DNA of 64,000 bases, taken from the NCBI GenBank assembly GCA_036504075.1, contig DASXVX010000008.1:4561-68560 (forward strand), read 5' to 3'. Positions 25,957 through 34,178 of the stretch are shown here, piece after piece; position 1 is the stretch's first letter, and every line of letters begins with the position of its first letter. This DNA comes from DASXVX01 sp036504075 (GTDB taxonomy: Bacteria > Bacillota > Sulfobacillia > Symbiobacteriales > Symbiobacteriaceae). A program made the position numbers and the translations under genes. The notes under the pieces are model-generated. The model was not told the DNA's origin. It searched no databases and saw only the letters and a list, made by a program, of their open reading frames with translations.

Positions 25957-25974
25957 GTTCGATACTGCTACGCT

Positions 25975-26004
25975 ATTGTACGTGGTTTTGCCACGCTCTG
26001 TCAA
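25975..26004 (-). promoter_or_regulatory. Promoter of tRNA-Ala
   Basis: TTGACA (25999-26004) and TACAAT (25975-25980) with an 18-base spacer. The spacer contains the hairpin CGTGG-TTTTG-CCACG. Confidence 0.8.
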
Positions 26005-26071
26005 CGCGCATTTGCCCGGAAGTTATAGGAACGGCGCTTGGCGCAAACAATGAAGCCGGGAGGGATGCCGA

Positions 26072-26317
26072 ATGCCACGACGGGTCGATGACTTCAAGCA
26101 GCCGAAACTGGGCCACACCGCCGCCGACCTTGGTGAAGAGGCCTACCGGGCCAACCTGGCCGACAAGCCGGGCCGGGACGACACCCACCAGGGCGACCAG
26201 GCCGGCACCGTGCCGGTCTGGAAGCGTCCCGAGGCCCGCAACTCCCCGCCCGGACAGCAGCGCAAGGACGCTCAGGAGATCAAAATCGGCCAGGACTGGA
26301 AGATCCACGATACGTGA
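26072..26317 (+). CDS. Small hydrophilic orphan protein (81 aa)
   Basis: No family recognised. The start follows GGGAGGG and a strong terminator begins at the stop. The protein is strongly charged, rich in Asp, Lys, Arg, Gly and Pro (for example LADKPGRDDTHQGD and PEARNSPPGQQRKDAQE), without hydrophobic segments, so it is probably largely disordered. It is the third short solitary gene of this kind in the window. Confidence 0.65.
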   Translation: MPRRVDDFKQPKLGHTAADLGEEAYRANLADKPGRDDTHQGDQAGTVPVWKRPEARNSPPGQQRKDAQEIKIGQDWKIHDT

Positions 26318-26355
26318 GAAGGTGCAGAGGGAAGTCCCCTCTGCACCTTCTTTTT
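26318..26355. terminator. Bidirectional terminator between the 81-aa gene and greA
   Basis: GAAGGTGCAGAGGG and CCCTCTGCACCTTC form a 14-bp stem; TTTTT follows on the plus strand and TTC on the minus side. Confidence 0.9.
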
Positions 26356-26367
26356 GGACCGAAAAAG

Positions 26368-26838
26368 CTACTTGATCGCCGTGATCTGGTACTTGATCGT
26401 GCCGTCCGGCGCGTCGACTTCGACGACCGTGCCGACTTTATGCCCGATGATGGCCCGCCCGACAGGCGATTCGTTGGAAATGCGGTGATGTGCAGGATCG
26501 GCCTCCATGGTGCCGACGATCACGTACTCAAGGTCGTCGCCGTACTCAAGGTCCTTCAGGAGTACCGTGGAGCCCAGTGAAGCGATGGTGGATTGAACGG
26601 GCTCGTCGAGGACGACGGCGTTGCGGAGCATTTTCTCAAGCACCAGGATGCGCCCTTCGATAAACGCCTGCTCATTCTTGGCGTCTTCATACTCGGAATT
26701 CTCGGCGATATCCCCGTACTCACGTGCCTGCTTGATCCGCTCGGCGACTTCCTGTCGCTTCACCGTGCGCAAATGACTGAGTTCCTGCTCCATTTGTTTC
26801 AGGCCCTCAAGCGAAAGGAGGACTTCTTTCTCGGACAT
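26368..26838 (-). CDS. greA: Transcription elongation factor GreA
   Basis: GreA rescues stalled RNA polymerase by stimulating transcript cleavage. The 156-residue protein has the N-terminal coiled coil with the conserved acidic tip region REYGDIAENSEYEDAK (residues 39-54) and the C-terminal FKBP-like domain (ISNESPVGRAIIGHKVGTVV). Length is standard. It is monocistronic behind a consensus promoter. Confidence 0.97.
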   Translation of the reverse strand: MSEKEVLLSLEGLKQMEQELSHLRTVKRQEVAERIKQAREYGDIAENSEYEDAKNEQAFIEGRILVLEKMLRNAVVLDEPVQSTIASLGSTVLLKDLEYGDDLEYVIVGTMEADPAHHRISNESPVGRAIIGHKVGTVVEVDAPDGTIKYQITAIK

Positions 26839-26966
26839 GGCCGTTCGCCCCTTCTGTTACGACACTTGCACCGGTCGATGCATGCGATGGCCGGCATGGA
26901 AAGCACTGCGGGGGTTCCAATCACCGACGCCGGTCGGCGTCCCAGCAGTGCCCACCGCCTCGCCAT

Positions 26967-27002
26967 ATCCCTAATTATAGGGATGTGATAAAAAACTGTC
27001 AA
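26967..27002 (-). promoter_or_regulatory. Consensus sigma-A promoter of greA with overlapping palindrome
   Basis: TTGACA (26997-27002), 17-base spacer and TATAAT (26974-26979), all consensus. The -10 is centred in the perfect inverted repeat ATCCCTA-ATTA-TAGGGAT (26967-26984), a likely operator. Confidence 0.9.
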
Positions 27003-27029
27003 CTAAACTGTCTGAAGCTTCTTCACGTT

Positions 27030-28106
27030 CTACCGCCGGAGAGCGGCGTTTCGCTGGATCCGCGCAATGGTCTCGTCGGTGAGCGGCTTGTGGAAGGACC
27101 GGGGACGAGCCAGCTTAAAGCCGTGCTTGCGGGCAAGGGCCGTGATCTCGTCGATCTGGTTAATGTTAAGGTCCCGGCCGAGCGTGAAGTGCTCATAGCG
27201 CTCCTCCAGTGCGAGCAGCATGGTCTCGCTTAGGCAGGCCCAGGCTGTACCGGGGGACAGGCCCACGTCGTAGTTTAACTGAAAGTCGCCCGGCACGGCG
27301 ATCAGTCCGCCGTCGATCACCAGAACGTCGTCGCGCACCCGGGCGACCCGGGCGTCTACGTCTCGCGGCAGCGCCACATCGCAGACGACGGCGCCGGGTT
27401 TGATCATCATGGGATCGATCAGCGCCCCGGCGGCGCTGGAAACGGCGATGATCGCGTCGGCCCTCGGCAGAACGGCCGCGAGGTCGGTACTGGTCCGGCA
27501 GGCGACCTTGCTTTCGGCAAAGATCCGGCCGGCCAGGGAATTGAGCTTTTCGGGGGTGCGGCCAACCAGCGTCAGGTTCCGGCATTCGCGGGCCAGAATG
27601 CGGGCGCAGCAGGCACCAATGGAGCCGGTGGCGCCCACCACCGCCACGTCGGCGGTGCGGAGGTCGAAGCCCAGCAGGCGAGCGCCTTCCCGGGTGCCTT
27701 CCAGCGCCGCGGCCACGGTGTAGCTATTGCCGGTGGTGATGGGAATGCCGACCTGCACGGCGATCTCCTTGCCGGCATCGCCAGGGATGGCGCTATGGGC
27801 CCCGAGTCCGATAATTTTGGCCCCTTCCCGCTCGGCCAGCCGGCAGGCGTCGACGACCCGCCGGACCAGGTATTCCTGCGGCAGTTCCGCCCACATCCGG
27901 GGGGTCAGCGGAATGGCCACCAGGAAGCCTTCAGCGGTATTGTAAGGGGTAGAGACCCCGGTAATGTCGGAAACCTTGAACGACGACTTGAAACTGAGCA
28001 GCCGCTCCGAAAACCGCTCTGGCAGGTGCCGGGTGGCGGGCCAGCGGCGGTAAACGCTGCCCATGTCCGTCGGATGGATCGTAAATGCAAACTTGCCTCT
28101 CGCCAT
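27030..28106 (-). CDS. Acyl-ACP reductase-like (AAR) / shikimate-dehydrogenase-like oxidoreductase
   Basis: A 358-residue protein whose layout follows the cyanobacterial long-chain acyl-ACP reductase: an N-terminal domain with GLGAHSAI near residue 113, the segment ITTGNSYTVAAALEG near 135-150, a Rossmann motif VVGATGSIGACC near 172, a second strand region IDGGLIAVPGDF, and AWACLSETMLLALEERYEHF near 288-307. The Cys near residue 291 is at the place of the catalytic acyl-accepting Cys of AAR. The end ARKHGFKLARPRSF is also AAR-like. Automated pipelines often name such genes shikimate dehydrogenase. Substrate is not shown; a desaturase gene lies 4 kb away. Confidence 0.7.
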   Translation of the reverse strand: MARGKFAFTIHPTDMGSVYRRWPATRHLPERFSERLLSFKSSFKVSDITGVSTPYNTAEGFLVAIPLTPRMWAELPQEYLVRRVVDACRLAEREGAKIIGLGAHSAIPGDAGKEIAVQVGIPITTGNSYTVAAALEGTREGARLLGFDLRTADVAVVGATGSIGACCARILARECRNLTLVGRTPEKLNSLAGRIFAESKVACRTSTDLAAVLPRADAIIAVSSAAGALIDPMMIKPGAVVCDVALPRDVDARVARVRDDVLVIDGGLIAVPGDFQLNYDVGLSPGTAWACLSETMLLALEERYEHFTLGRDLNINQIDEITALARKHGFKLARPRSFHKPLTDETIARIQRNAALRR

Positions 28107-28230
28107 GCTGAGCCTCCTTGGCCCGCCGTCGTTAACCGGTGGCGGGCCTTCGCTCTCCAGGACGTTTCGGGAGGCGAGAAGGATCGAGCCAAAAAGCCTT
28201 TCGGCTTAGAGCGAAAGGGTGCTTGCCGGG

Positions 28231-28498
28231 TGCGATTACCGCTGCCATGCAGATTCCCATTGGACTCACGTTCGTACTTAGTGGTGCCCTCCGTGGGGCC
28301 GGCGATACCCTGCCGATGATGATCGTGACCGCCATCGGGGTCTGGGTGGTGCGGCTCAGTATGACCGGGGGCCTGATCGGGTGGGCAGGCTGGGGCCTGG
28401 CGGCCGCCTGGGCCTCCATGTTCTTCGACTGGTCCTTCCGGGGAGTCTGTGCCTACTGGCGCTTCCGGTCCGGAGCCTGGCGAAGGGTACGGGTGTAG
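28231..28498 (+). pseudogene. C-terminal remnant of a MATE-family efflux transporter
   Basis: Translation from 28231 gives AAMQIPIGLTFVLSGALRGA followed by GDTLPMM, a segment characteristic of the last third of MATE transporters, and ends with DWSFRGVCAYWRF and a stop. The N-terminal ten or so helices are absent, there is no start codon with a ribosome site, and the middle is shortened. It is a degenerate gene fragment between two minus-strand genes. Confidence 0.75.
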
Positions 28499-28520
28499 AC
28501 AGCAAAGAAATCGCCGCCCG

Positions 28521-29537
28521 TTACCGGGCGGCGGCTTGCCGTTCGACAAGCTGGTCCAGAAAGGTCCGCAGTTCGGCCCGCATGGCGTCGGCGGTCTCCG
28601 TCTGGTTGACGCGGTTCCGGGCTTCGGCGGAGCCCCAGAGGCCTTTCAGGTACCAGGCGGCGTGCTTGCGCATCTCCCTTACGGCCAGATGCTCGCCCTT
28701 GTAGGCGATCATGAGGGCCAGGTGGCGGAGGGCCGTGCTGACCCGCTCCTGCGCATCCGGCTCCGGCAGCAGCTCGCCGGTCTCCAGGTAGTGGGCCGTG
28801 CGGCGGAAAATCCACGGGTTGCCCAGGGCGCCCCGGCCGATCGCGATGCCGGCGCAGCCGCTGGTCTGGAGGCGGTGGGCCGCATCTTCCGGACTGGCGA
28901 TGTCGCCGTTGCCCAGCACCGGAATCCGAACCGTGCGGGCCACCTGCCCGATGACGTCCCAGTCGGCTTCACCGGCGTAGTGCTGCTCCCGGGTGCGGCC
29001 GTGGACTGTCAGCATCATGGCGCCCGCGTCTTCCAGGCGCCTGGCCATGTCGACGCCGTTGACGGTGCAGGAATCCCAGCCAATGCGCATCTTCACCGTG
29101 ACCGGCAGGGGCGCCACAGCCTTGATGACGGCCCTTACGATCGCCTCGGCAGTGTCGGGCTCTTTCAGGAGGCTGGAGCCACCCCGACCTTTGGTGACCT
29201 TGGGAGCGGGGCAGCCCATATTGATATCGATCAGGTCCGGGTGCTGCCGCTCGGCCACGATGACGGCCGCCCGGGCCATGGTGTCGGCGTCGGAACCGAA
29301 CAGTTGGATGCCGGCCGGACGCTCTTCGTCCAGCAGTTCGATCATGTCCATCGTCTTGCGGCTGCCGTACTGCAGCGCCTTGTCACTGACGAATTCCGTT
29401 ACGACCAGGCCGCAGCCCTTCTCCTTGCAGAGCAGACGGAACGGCCAGTTGGTGACGCCGGCCATGGGGGCCAGGGCCACCGGGTGCGCAATGGTCAGCG
29501 GGCCCAGCTGAATCGGTTTCATAAAGGTCTGGTCCAC
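28521..29537 (-). CDS. dusB: tRNA-dihydrouridine synthase B
   Basis: An FMN-dependent reductase converting specific tRNA uridines to dihydrouridine. The 338-residue protein begins at GTG 29537 with GGGAGGTGA six bases upstream. Visible are the FMN-site APMAGVTNWPFR near residue 23, INMGCPAPKVTKGRGGS near 100 with the catalytic Cys, TVHGRTREQHYAG near 170, and NGDIASPEDA and AIGRGALGNPWIF near 220-250. The Dus-B/NifR3 subgroup is indicated by PKVTKGRGG. Confidence 0.95.
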   Translation of the reverse strand: MDQTFMKPIQLGPLTIAHPVALAPMAGVTNWPFRLLCKEKGCGLVVTEFVSDKALQYGSRKTMDMIELLDEERPAGIQLFGSDADTMARAAVIVAERQHPDLIDINMGCPAPKVTKGRGGSSLLKEPDTAEAIVRAVIKAVAPLPVTVKMRIGWDSCTVNGVDMARRLEDAGAMMLTVHGRTREQHYAGEADWDVIGQVARTVRIPVLGNGDIASPEDAAHRLQTSGCAGIAIGRGALGNPWIFRRTAHYLETGELLPEPDAQERVSTALRHLALMIAYKGEHLAVREMRKHAAWYLKGLWGSAEARNRVNQTETADAMRAELRTFLDQLVERQAAAR

Positions 29538-29590
29538 GGCGGTCACCTCCCGGCGACTTATTATAACCGGAAGTGTCGCCGCGGTCCACG

Positions 29591-31165
29591 TTACGTCAGC
29601 GGGAAGCTCGCCGCGAGGGACCAGGCGAGCACCAGCGCGGCAAATGTGGAAACGGCCACCGTCGAATAGCGCAAGCGGGTCAGGAGCACGCTGAACAGTT
29701 CCAGCAGTACCATAAACACCATGACGACCGGAACGGTCAACGACAGGACGGGCTGCGGGTTTGGCAGGGCGCTGGCGCCCAGCCACGTGCCGGCGATGAT
29801 CAGCTTGCTCACGATGCCGGTCAGAGCCGAGCCCCATGGGCCATGGCCGGCCTCGACCGCCCGCTTCAGCCCTGCTTCCTGGACGAAGTAGAGCCAGAGG
29901 GCGACGGCCATGATCACGAACGGCAGAATCCGCTGGGTGTTCAGCATGTAGTTGCTCAAATCCATGTGCAGCACAGTGCCCACCGCGCCGATGTACCCCA
30001 GGAAGACCCCCACCGCTCGGATGACGTCGCCCAGGGCCGTTTCGACACCGGACCCCAGCTGGAAGTTGAAGTCCCGGGGCCAGAGCATGCGGATGACCAG
30101 GAGCACCGCGGCCATTACCAGGAAGTACGGCAAGAGGTAGTCCACCACCGCCAGCCCGGCCCAGGGCGTGCGCACGTACACGCAGGCCAGCACGGCCGAG
30201 AAGGCGGCCACCGCCAGCGTCACGATGCCGGTGAGCAGCGAAACCGGCTTGAAGGAGCGGCTCTCCCGGACCCGGGTAGCAGGCGCCAGGATCGAGGCGA
30301 TGGCCATGACCACGCCGGCGGCCCCGCCCAGGGCCACGAAGACCCAGAGCCACGGTGTGGCGCCGTCGGGCTGCACGTCGACACCCAGGGCGGCCCCGAT
30401 CCACTGCGTGGTCTGGACCATAACGGTCTCATCATACAGGATGGTAATGTGGTTCCGGCCGGGAATCACGCTGGATGCCCGGGCGGTGCCGTCTGCAAAA
30501 GAGCCATACTGCTTGCCCAACTCGCCCTGGCCACCGGCGGACTGGGCGGCCAGGGCCGTCACCGCCTTGACCATGTAGGCGGGGTCCCGCTCGGCCGCAA
30601 GGCTCAGAAAGTCGCTGGGCTTGCCGGCGGGCACGGGCTGGCTGTAAGCGCTGGAGACGGCCACGGTCGCCTTGACGCGGCTGTCGGCCAGGGCAGCCGC
30701 GGTTACGGCAGCGCCGCCCATGGAGTGGCCCACCAGCGCAATGCGACCGGGTTCGGCCCGGTGCTGTGTGACCAATTCGTCGATCATGGCCCGCAGGTTG
30801 TTGCCCAGGACATCATTCCCGGCGCCCGTCCAGACCGGCAAGGGCCGGTTCGACTGGCCGTGGCCGGGTTCATCGAACACGTAGGCATCAAACCCGGCAT
30901 AGGCCAGGTAGTAGCCCCAGGGGCTCATCATCTCTTTGTTGGCGGCAAATCCGTGCGCGACAATGACCACCCCTTTGGCTGCTCCCGCGGGGACGGCGTA
31001 GTGGTTCACAGGGTTGCCGGCAATAGTTTCGTTGGTGACAGTGATGGGAGAATGCTGTTGCCATGTCATGTACTGAGCGCCCAGAACAACGAAGAGGAGA
31101 ATTGCCAGCACTACCACTTTGCGCACGACCGAAGACCTCCGGTGTGGTTTGTAATATCCACCCAT
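29591..31165 (-). CDS. Alpha/beta hydrolase fused to a multi-span membrane domain
   Basis: A 524-residue protein. One N-terminal membrane segment (residues 16-32) is followed by an alpha/beta hydrolase domain to about residue 265 with VAHGFAANKEM, DEPGHGQS, the nucleophile elbow GHSMGG near 148, and the late His in IPGRNHITIL. The C-terminal half (about 280-520) has eight or so hydrophobic segments and no family I recognise. Topology suggests an exported catalytic domain. Substrate is unknown. Confidence 0.75.
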   Translation of the reverse strand: MGGYYKPHRRSSVVRKVVVLAILLFVVLGAQYMTWQQHSPITVTNETIAGNPVNHYAVPAGAAKGVVIVAHGFAANKEMMSPWGYYLAYAGFDAYVFDEPGHGQSNRPLPVWTGAGNDVLGNNLRAMIDELVTQHRAEPGRIALVGHSMGGAAVTAAALADSRVKATVAVSSAYSQPVPAGKPSDFLSLAAERDPAYMVKAVTALAAQSAGGQGELGKQYGSFADGTARASSVIPGRNHITILYDETVMVQTTQWIGAALGVDVQPDGATPWLWVFVALGGAAGVVMAIASILAPATRVRESRSFKPVSLLTGIVTLAVAAFSAVLACVYVRTPWAGLAVVDYLLPYFLVMAAVLLVIRMLWPRDFNFQLGSGVETALGDVIRAVGVFLGYIGAVGTVLHMDLSNYMLNTQRILPFVIMAVALWLYFVQEAGLKRAVEAGHGPWGSALTGIVSKLIIAGTWLGASALPNPQPVLSLTVPVVMVFMVLLELFSVLLTRLRYSTVAVSTFAALVLAWSLAASFPLT

Positions 31166-31200
31166 TCTTACATGTATGATTCTACCTTTGTTCCGGATCG

Positions 31201-31230
31201 TTGCCTACCGGCCAAAATGACTGGTACACT
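31201..31230 (+). promoter_or_regulatory. Promoter of the UPF0173 gene
   Basis: TTGCCT (31201-31206) and TACACT (31225-31230), 18-base spacer, 41 bases before the start codon. Confidence 0.6.
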
Positions 31231-31271
31231 CTTTTTGCGTAGGTAAATCAGTGGGAAACGGAGGGGTACAT

Positions 31272-31946
31272 ATGCGCTTGAGGTACCTGGGGCATGCGGC
31301 GTTCGCACTGACGGACGGAAGCACGACGCTGCTCATCGACCCGTTTATCACGGGGAACCCGGTCTGCCCGGTGAAGGCAGAGGAGCTGAATCCCCAGTTT
31401 ATCCTGGTGACGCACTTCCACGGAGACCACGTGGGGGACACGGAAGCAATCGCCCGGCGAACCGGGGCCACTGTGATCACGACCGCCGAGGGCGCATCTG
31501 ATCTGGCGTCCAGGGGCATAAAAGTCCACAGCATGGCCCTGGGGGGCACCCACAAATTCAGTTTCGGCATGGTGCGGGTAACGCTCGCCTTTCACGGATA
31601 CGGGCTGCCGGGGGGCCATGCGGCTGGGTTCGTCGTACATATGGGCGGCAAGCGGCTTTACCACGCCGGCGATACCTGCCTGTTCAGCGACCTGAAGTTG
31701 CTGAACGGCGTGATTGAGGAGCCGGGCATCGACGTGGCGCTGCTGCCGGTGGGCGACAACTACACCATGGGGCCGAAGGATGCGGCCATCGCCACGGAGT
31801 GGATTGGGCCGAAGGTCGTCATTCCCATGCACTGGGGCACTTTCCCGGTGCTGAAGCCCAACCCGGACGAGTTCGTCAGTAAAGTGCAGGCGGCGGGAAA
31901 GACCCGGCCGGTGGTGGTGAAACCCGGCGAGACCTTCGAGTTCTAA
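31272..31946 (+). CDS. UPF0173 metal-dependent hydrolase (YtkL-like, metallo-beta-lactamase fold)
   Basis: A 224-residue soluble metallo-beta-lactamase-fold protein; the ATG at 31272 follows GGAGGGG. Metal ligands are seen in THFHGDHVGD near residue 50 (HxHxDH), YHAGDTCLFSD near 130, and PMHWGTF near 190. The family is widely conserved in Firmicutes with little known about substrates. Confidence 0.92.
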   Translation: MRLRYLGHAAFALTDGSTTLLIDPFITGNPVCPVKAEELNPQFILVTHFHGDHVGDTEAIARRTGATVITTAEGASDLASRGIKVHSMALGGTHKFSFGMVRVTLAFHGYGLPGGHAAGFVVHMGGKRLYHAGDTCLFSDLKLLNGVIEEPGIDVALLPVGDNYTMGPKDAAIATEWIGPKVVIPMHWGTFPVLKPNPDEFVSKVQAAGKTRPVVVKPGETFEF

Positions 31947-31957
31947 AGCATACGCCG

Positions 31958-31993
31958 GCAGGCACCCCAGTTATTGGGGTGCCTGCTTCGTTT
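31958..31993. terminator. Terminator between the UPF0173 and desaturase genes
   Basis: GCAGGCACCCCA and TGGGGTGCCTGC form a 12-bp stem with TTCGTTT after it on the plus strand; it also lies four bases past the stop of the converging desaturase gene. Confidence 0.85.
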
Positions 31994-31997
31994 CCGC

Positions 31998-33098
31998 TTA
32001 GTTTCCCAGCACCGGGCGCTGGTGGCCGGCTTTTTCTTCCTCCAGCAGCGGTCCCACCGGCCGGGCCTCGATATGGGCGGGGTCAAGGCCGAAGCCCAGC
32101 GTGCCGTAGGCCAGGTTCCGGAGCGGGTCCACGAGGCTCTGCCGCCGGTGGTAGATGCGGGGGGTACGCCAGAGGGCCAGCATCGCCCGGGTCATGGGCA
32201 TGGCGTGGTACCGCTCGGGCCAGAGCCGCTGCAGTTCCGCTTTGACCAGCGGCGCCCACCGGGGGTTCATGCCGGGGAAGAGATGGTGCTCGGTATGGTA
32301 GCCGAAGTTGAAGTGGAGCACGTCCACCCAGCGGGGAACCGTCACGGAGAGGCTGACCGCGAGGGGGTCGTTCACCTCGGACAGGGGGTTCAGCTGGTGG
32401 TTCGAGCTGATGTAGGAAATGACCACGAAGTTGGCCAGCATCAGCGGGAGGACGTAGGCAAACAGCCAGCGGGCGGGGCCCATCCACGCGAGGAGCCCGA
32501 GCCAGAAGGCCACCGGGGCCAGCAGTTGGAGCCACACCAGCAACCGTTCTCGGGGTCTGAACTCCCGGATGAACCGCCGGAACATGATCTGCGAGTGAAC
32601 GCTGAAAAACAGCGTGTAGGAGACGAAAGTGAAGAAACTGCGGAAAGACGGCGGCAGGCGGTAGAGGAAGCGGAGTGCGGGGCGGTGGAAGAGTTCCGCC
32701 ATGGTGGCCCACGCGTCGGGGTCGAGGTCGTCGGCCTGGGTGTGGCCGTGGTGCTCCACGTTGTGCCACTTCCGCCAGAGCTTCGGGCCGAGCAGGAACT
32801 GGGCGAAGCAGATGGCCCCGAGCCAGTCCCGCAGCCGGGCGCCGCGGACCACGGTGCCGTGCAGGATTTCGTGGCCGAGGAACCCGAGCCCGGCGAAGCC
32901 GGTGCCGATGGCGACGGCCAGCAGGAGGTTCGCCCAGATGGGCAGGTTCAGCAGGGCAACGGCAGCGATGCCGCCGGCGGTCAGGAGCAGGTAGGCGAGG
33001 CCGCCCCAGAGGCGGACGGGAGCGGGCTTGAAAGCCTCCTCGGGCAAATATGGGGCCACGCGGGCGGCATACCAGCCGCCGGGGTGAAGGTCTAGCAT
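31998..33098 (-). CDS. Membrane fatty acid desaturase
   Basis: A 366-residue di-iron membrane desaturase/hydroxylase. The three histidine boxes are present: GHEILHG near residue 80, HNVEHHGHT near 118 and YHTEHHLFPGM near 270. Four membrane-spanning segments can be drawn, among them IAAVALLNLPIWANLLLAVAIG and LFAYVLPLMLANFVVI. It introduces a double bond in membrane acyl chains or hydroxylates a lipid; the exact product is not set by sequence. The ATG at 33098 follows GAAAGGAG. Confidence 0.88.
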   Translation of the reverse strand: MLDLHPGGWYAARVAPYLPEEAFKPAPVRLWGGLAYLLLTAGGIAAVALLNLPIWANLLLAVAIGTGFAGLGFLGHEILHGTVVRGARLRDWLGAICFAQFLLGPKLWRKWHNVEHHGHTQADDLDPDAWATMAELFHRPALRFLYRLPPSFRSFFTFVSYTLFFSVHSQIMFRRFIREFRPRERLLVWLQLLAPVAFWLGLLAWMGPARWLFAYVLPLMLANFVVISYISSNHQLNPLSEVNDPLAVSLSVTVPRWVDVLHFNFGYHTEHHLFPGMNPRWAPLVKAELQRLWPERYHAMPMTRAMLALWRTPRIYHRRQSLVDPLRNLAYGTLGFGLDPAHIEARPVGPLLEEEKAGHQRPVLGN

Positions 33099-33235
33099 AG
33101 GCGTACTCCTTTCGGGGAGTTGTTCTGTTGGGCCACGAAGAGTCAACTTTGGGTGTCACAATGTGTTCTTTCTTATCATGGCCTGATCCGGGCAGCGCTA
33201 CATCTGCCCTGGGGGTCTCCGCGATGAACACAAAA

Positions 33236-33259
33236 GCGACCGCCAAATCTGGCGGTCGC
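33236..33259 (-). terminator. Intrinsic terminator 3' of the candidate structured RNA
   Basis: GCGACCGCCA and TGGCGGTCGC form a 10-bp stem; TTTTGTGTT follows on the minus strand. Confidence 0.88.
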
Positions 33260-33510
33260 CTGTCTTGCGATATGGACCAGACGGACCCCGCGCTACGCAA
33301 AGCGAGCCGGAGCTGCCGACCCTGGCAGGCCGAGAGCACGCACGGATGGGCCCGAGGAGCATCGGGGCGTTCGTTAAAGATTCGCAGCCGTGGATAGCGA
33401 ACGCAGCGACGACGACATCCTTCGCCTACAAATCAGCGAGTACGCAATCCACGGCGAGAATCATTTCAAAAACAAGCGCCCCGCGCGACGAGAGGCTCAT
33501 CCGAGCGTGC
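33260..33510 (-). ncRNA. Candidate structured RNA with 6S-RNA-like rod architecture
   Basis: No coding frame is found here. The minus-strand RNA folds into a long rod: 33494-33510 pairs with 33336-33352 (15 of 17), 33477-33483 with 33363-33369 (7 of 7), 33458-33462 with 33379-33383 and 33447-33455 with 33387-33395 (5 and 9 perfect pairs). Between the 7-bp and 5-bp helices is an asymmetric bubble, CUUGUUUUUGAAAU against UUUAACGAA, at nucleotides 35-48 from the predicted 5' end. That is where 6S RNA has its central bubble. An extended -10 (TGGTATAGC, core 33515-33520) overlaps the end of the upstream gene and would start transcription at about 33508. A small hairpin and the terminator at 33236 follow. 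6S identity is inferred from shape, not from sequence. Confidence 0.5.
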
Positions 33511-33515
33511 GACCG

Positions 33516-34178
33516 CTATACCAGGTCCAACTCCTGCGCGAGCAACACGGCCTGGACCCGGTCCCGGGCGCCTAGCTTGGCGAAAATCGCCCGGACATGG
33601 TGCTTGACCGTGCCGAGGCCGATGTAGAGCTTTTCGGCGATGTCCTGGTTCGTCGCACCGCTGGCCATGAGCCGCAGGACTTCCGTTTCCCGGTCGGTCA
33701 GCGGTTCGGCCGGGGGTCTGGCCTTCGGCTTGGGGTTGGTCTGGCCGGAGAGGCGGCTGAACTCCTTGAGGACCCTGGCTGCGACCTGGGGCTGCAGCAG
33801 CGCCCCGCCGCCGGCGACGATGCGGATCGCCTGGGAGAGTTCGTCGTACTCGGCATCTTTCAACAGATACCCCCGGGCGCCCGCGGAGATGCCCTGAAAG
33901 ATATACTCGTCGTCATCAAAGGTGGTCAGGATGATGATGCCGGCCCGAGTGCCACGCCGGACCAGTTCCTTGGTGGCGGCGACACCGTCCATCACCGGCA
34001 TGCGGACGTCCATCAAGATGACGTCCGGGTCGGTTCCGGCTGCTACATCGAGGGCCTGCTGGCCGTTTTCGGCCTCGCCGACGACGGTCATGTCGGCATT
34101 GCGGTTCAGAAGGCCGGCCAGTCCCCGGCGGAGCAGCGTCTGATCGTCGACCAGGAGTAAGCGAATCATGGCGCTCAT
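33516..34178 (-). CDS. NarL/LuxR-family response regulator
   Basis: A 220-residue DNA-binding response regulator. The receiver (residues 1-120) has DD near 12, the phospho-acceptor Asp in VILMDVRMPVMDG near 57, and LTTFDDDEY/LLKDA around 85-107. The C-terminal LuxR-type HTH carries PLTDRETEVLRLMASGATN and ADIAEKLYIGLGTVKHHVR-type helices (about 150-210). Its ATG overlaps the stop of the sensor kinase gene by four bases, so the two are translationally coupled partners. Confidence 0.93.
   Translation of the reverse strand: MSAMIRLLLVDDQTLLRRGLAGLLNRNADMTVVGEAENGQQALDVAAGTDPDVILMDVRMPVMDGVAATKELVRRGTRAGIIILTTFDDDEYIFQGISAGARGYLLKDAEYDELSQAIRIVAGGGALLQPQVAARVLKEFSRLSGQTNPKPKARPPAEPLTDRETEVLRLMASGATNQDIAEKLYIGLGTVKHHVRAIFAKLGARDRVQAVLLAQELDLV

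Noticed and set aside
33387..33455. tmRNA or SRP RNA as an alternative identity of the structured region
   Set aside because: No tag-peptide frame ending in ALAA and no GGAAGCAGCC SRP-loop sequence on either strand.
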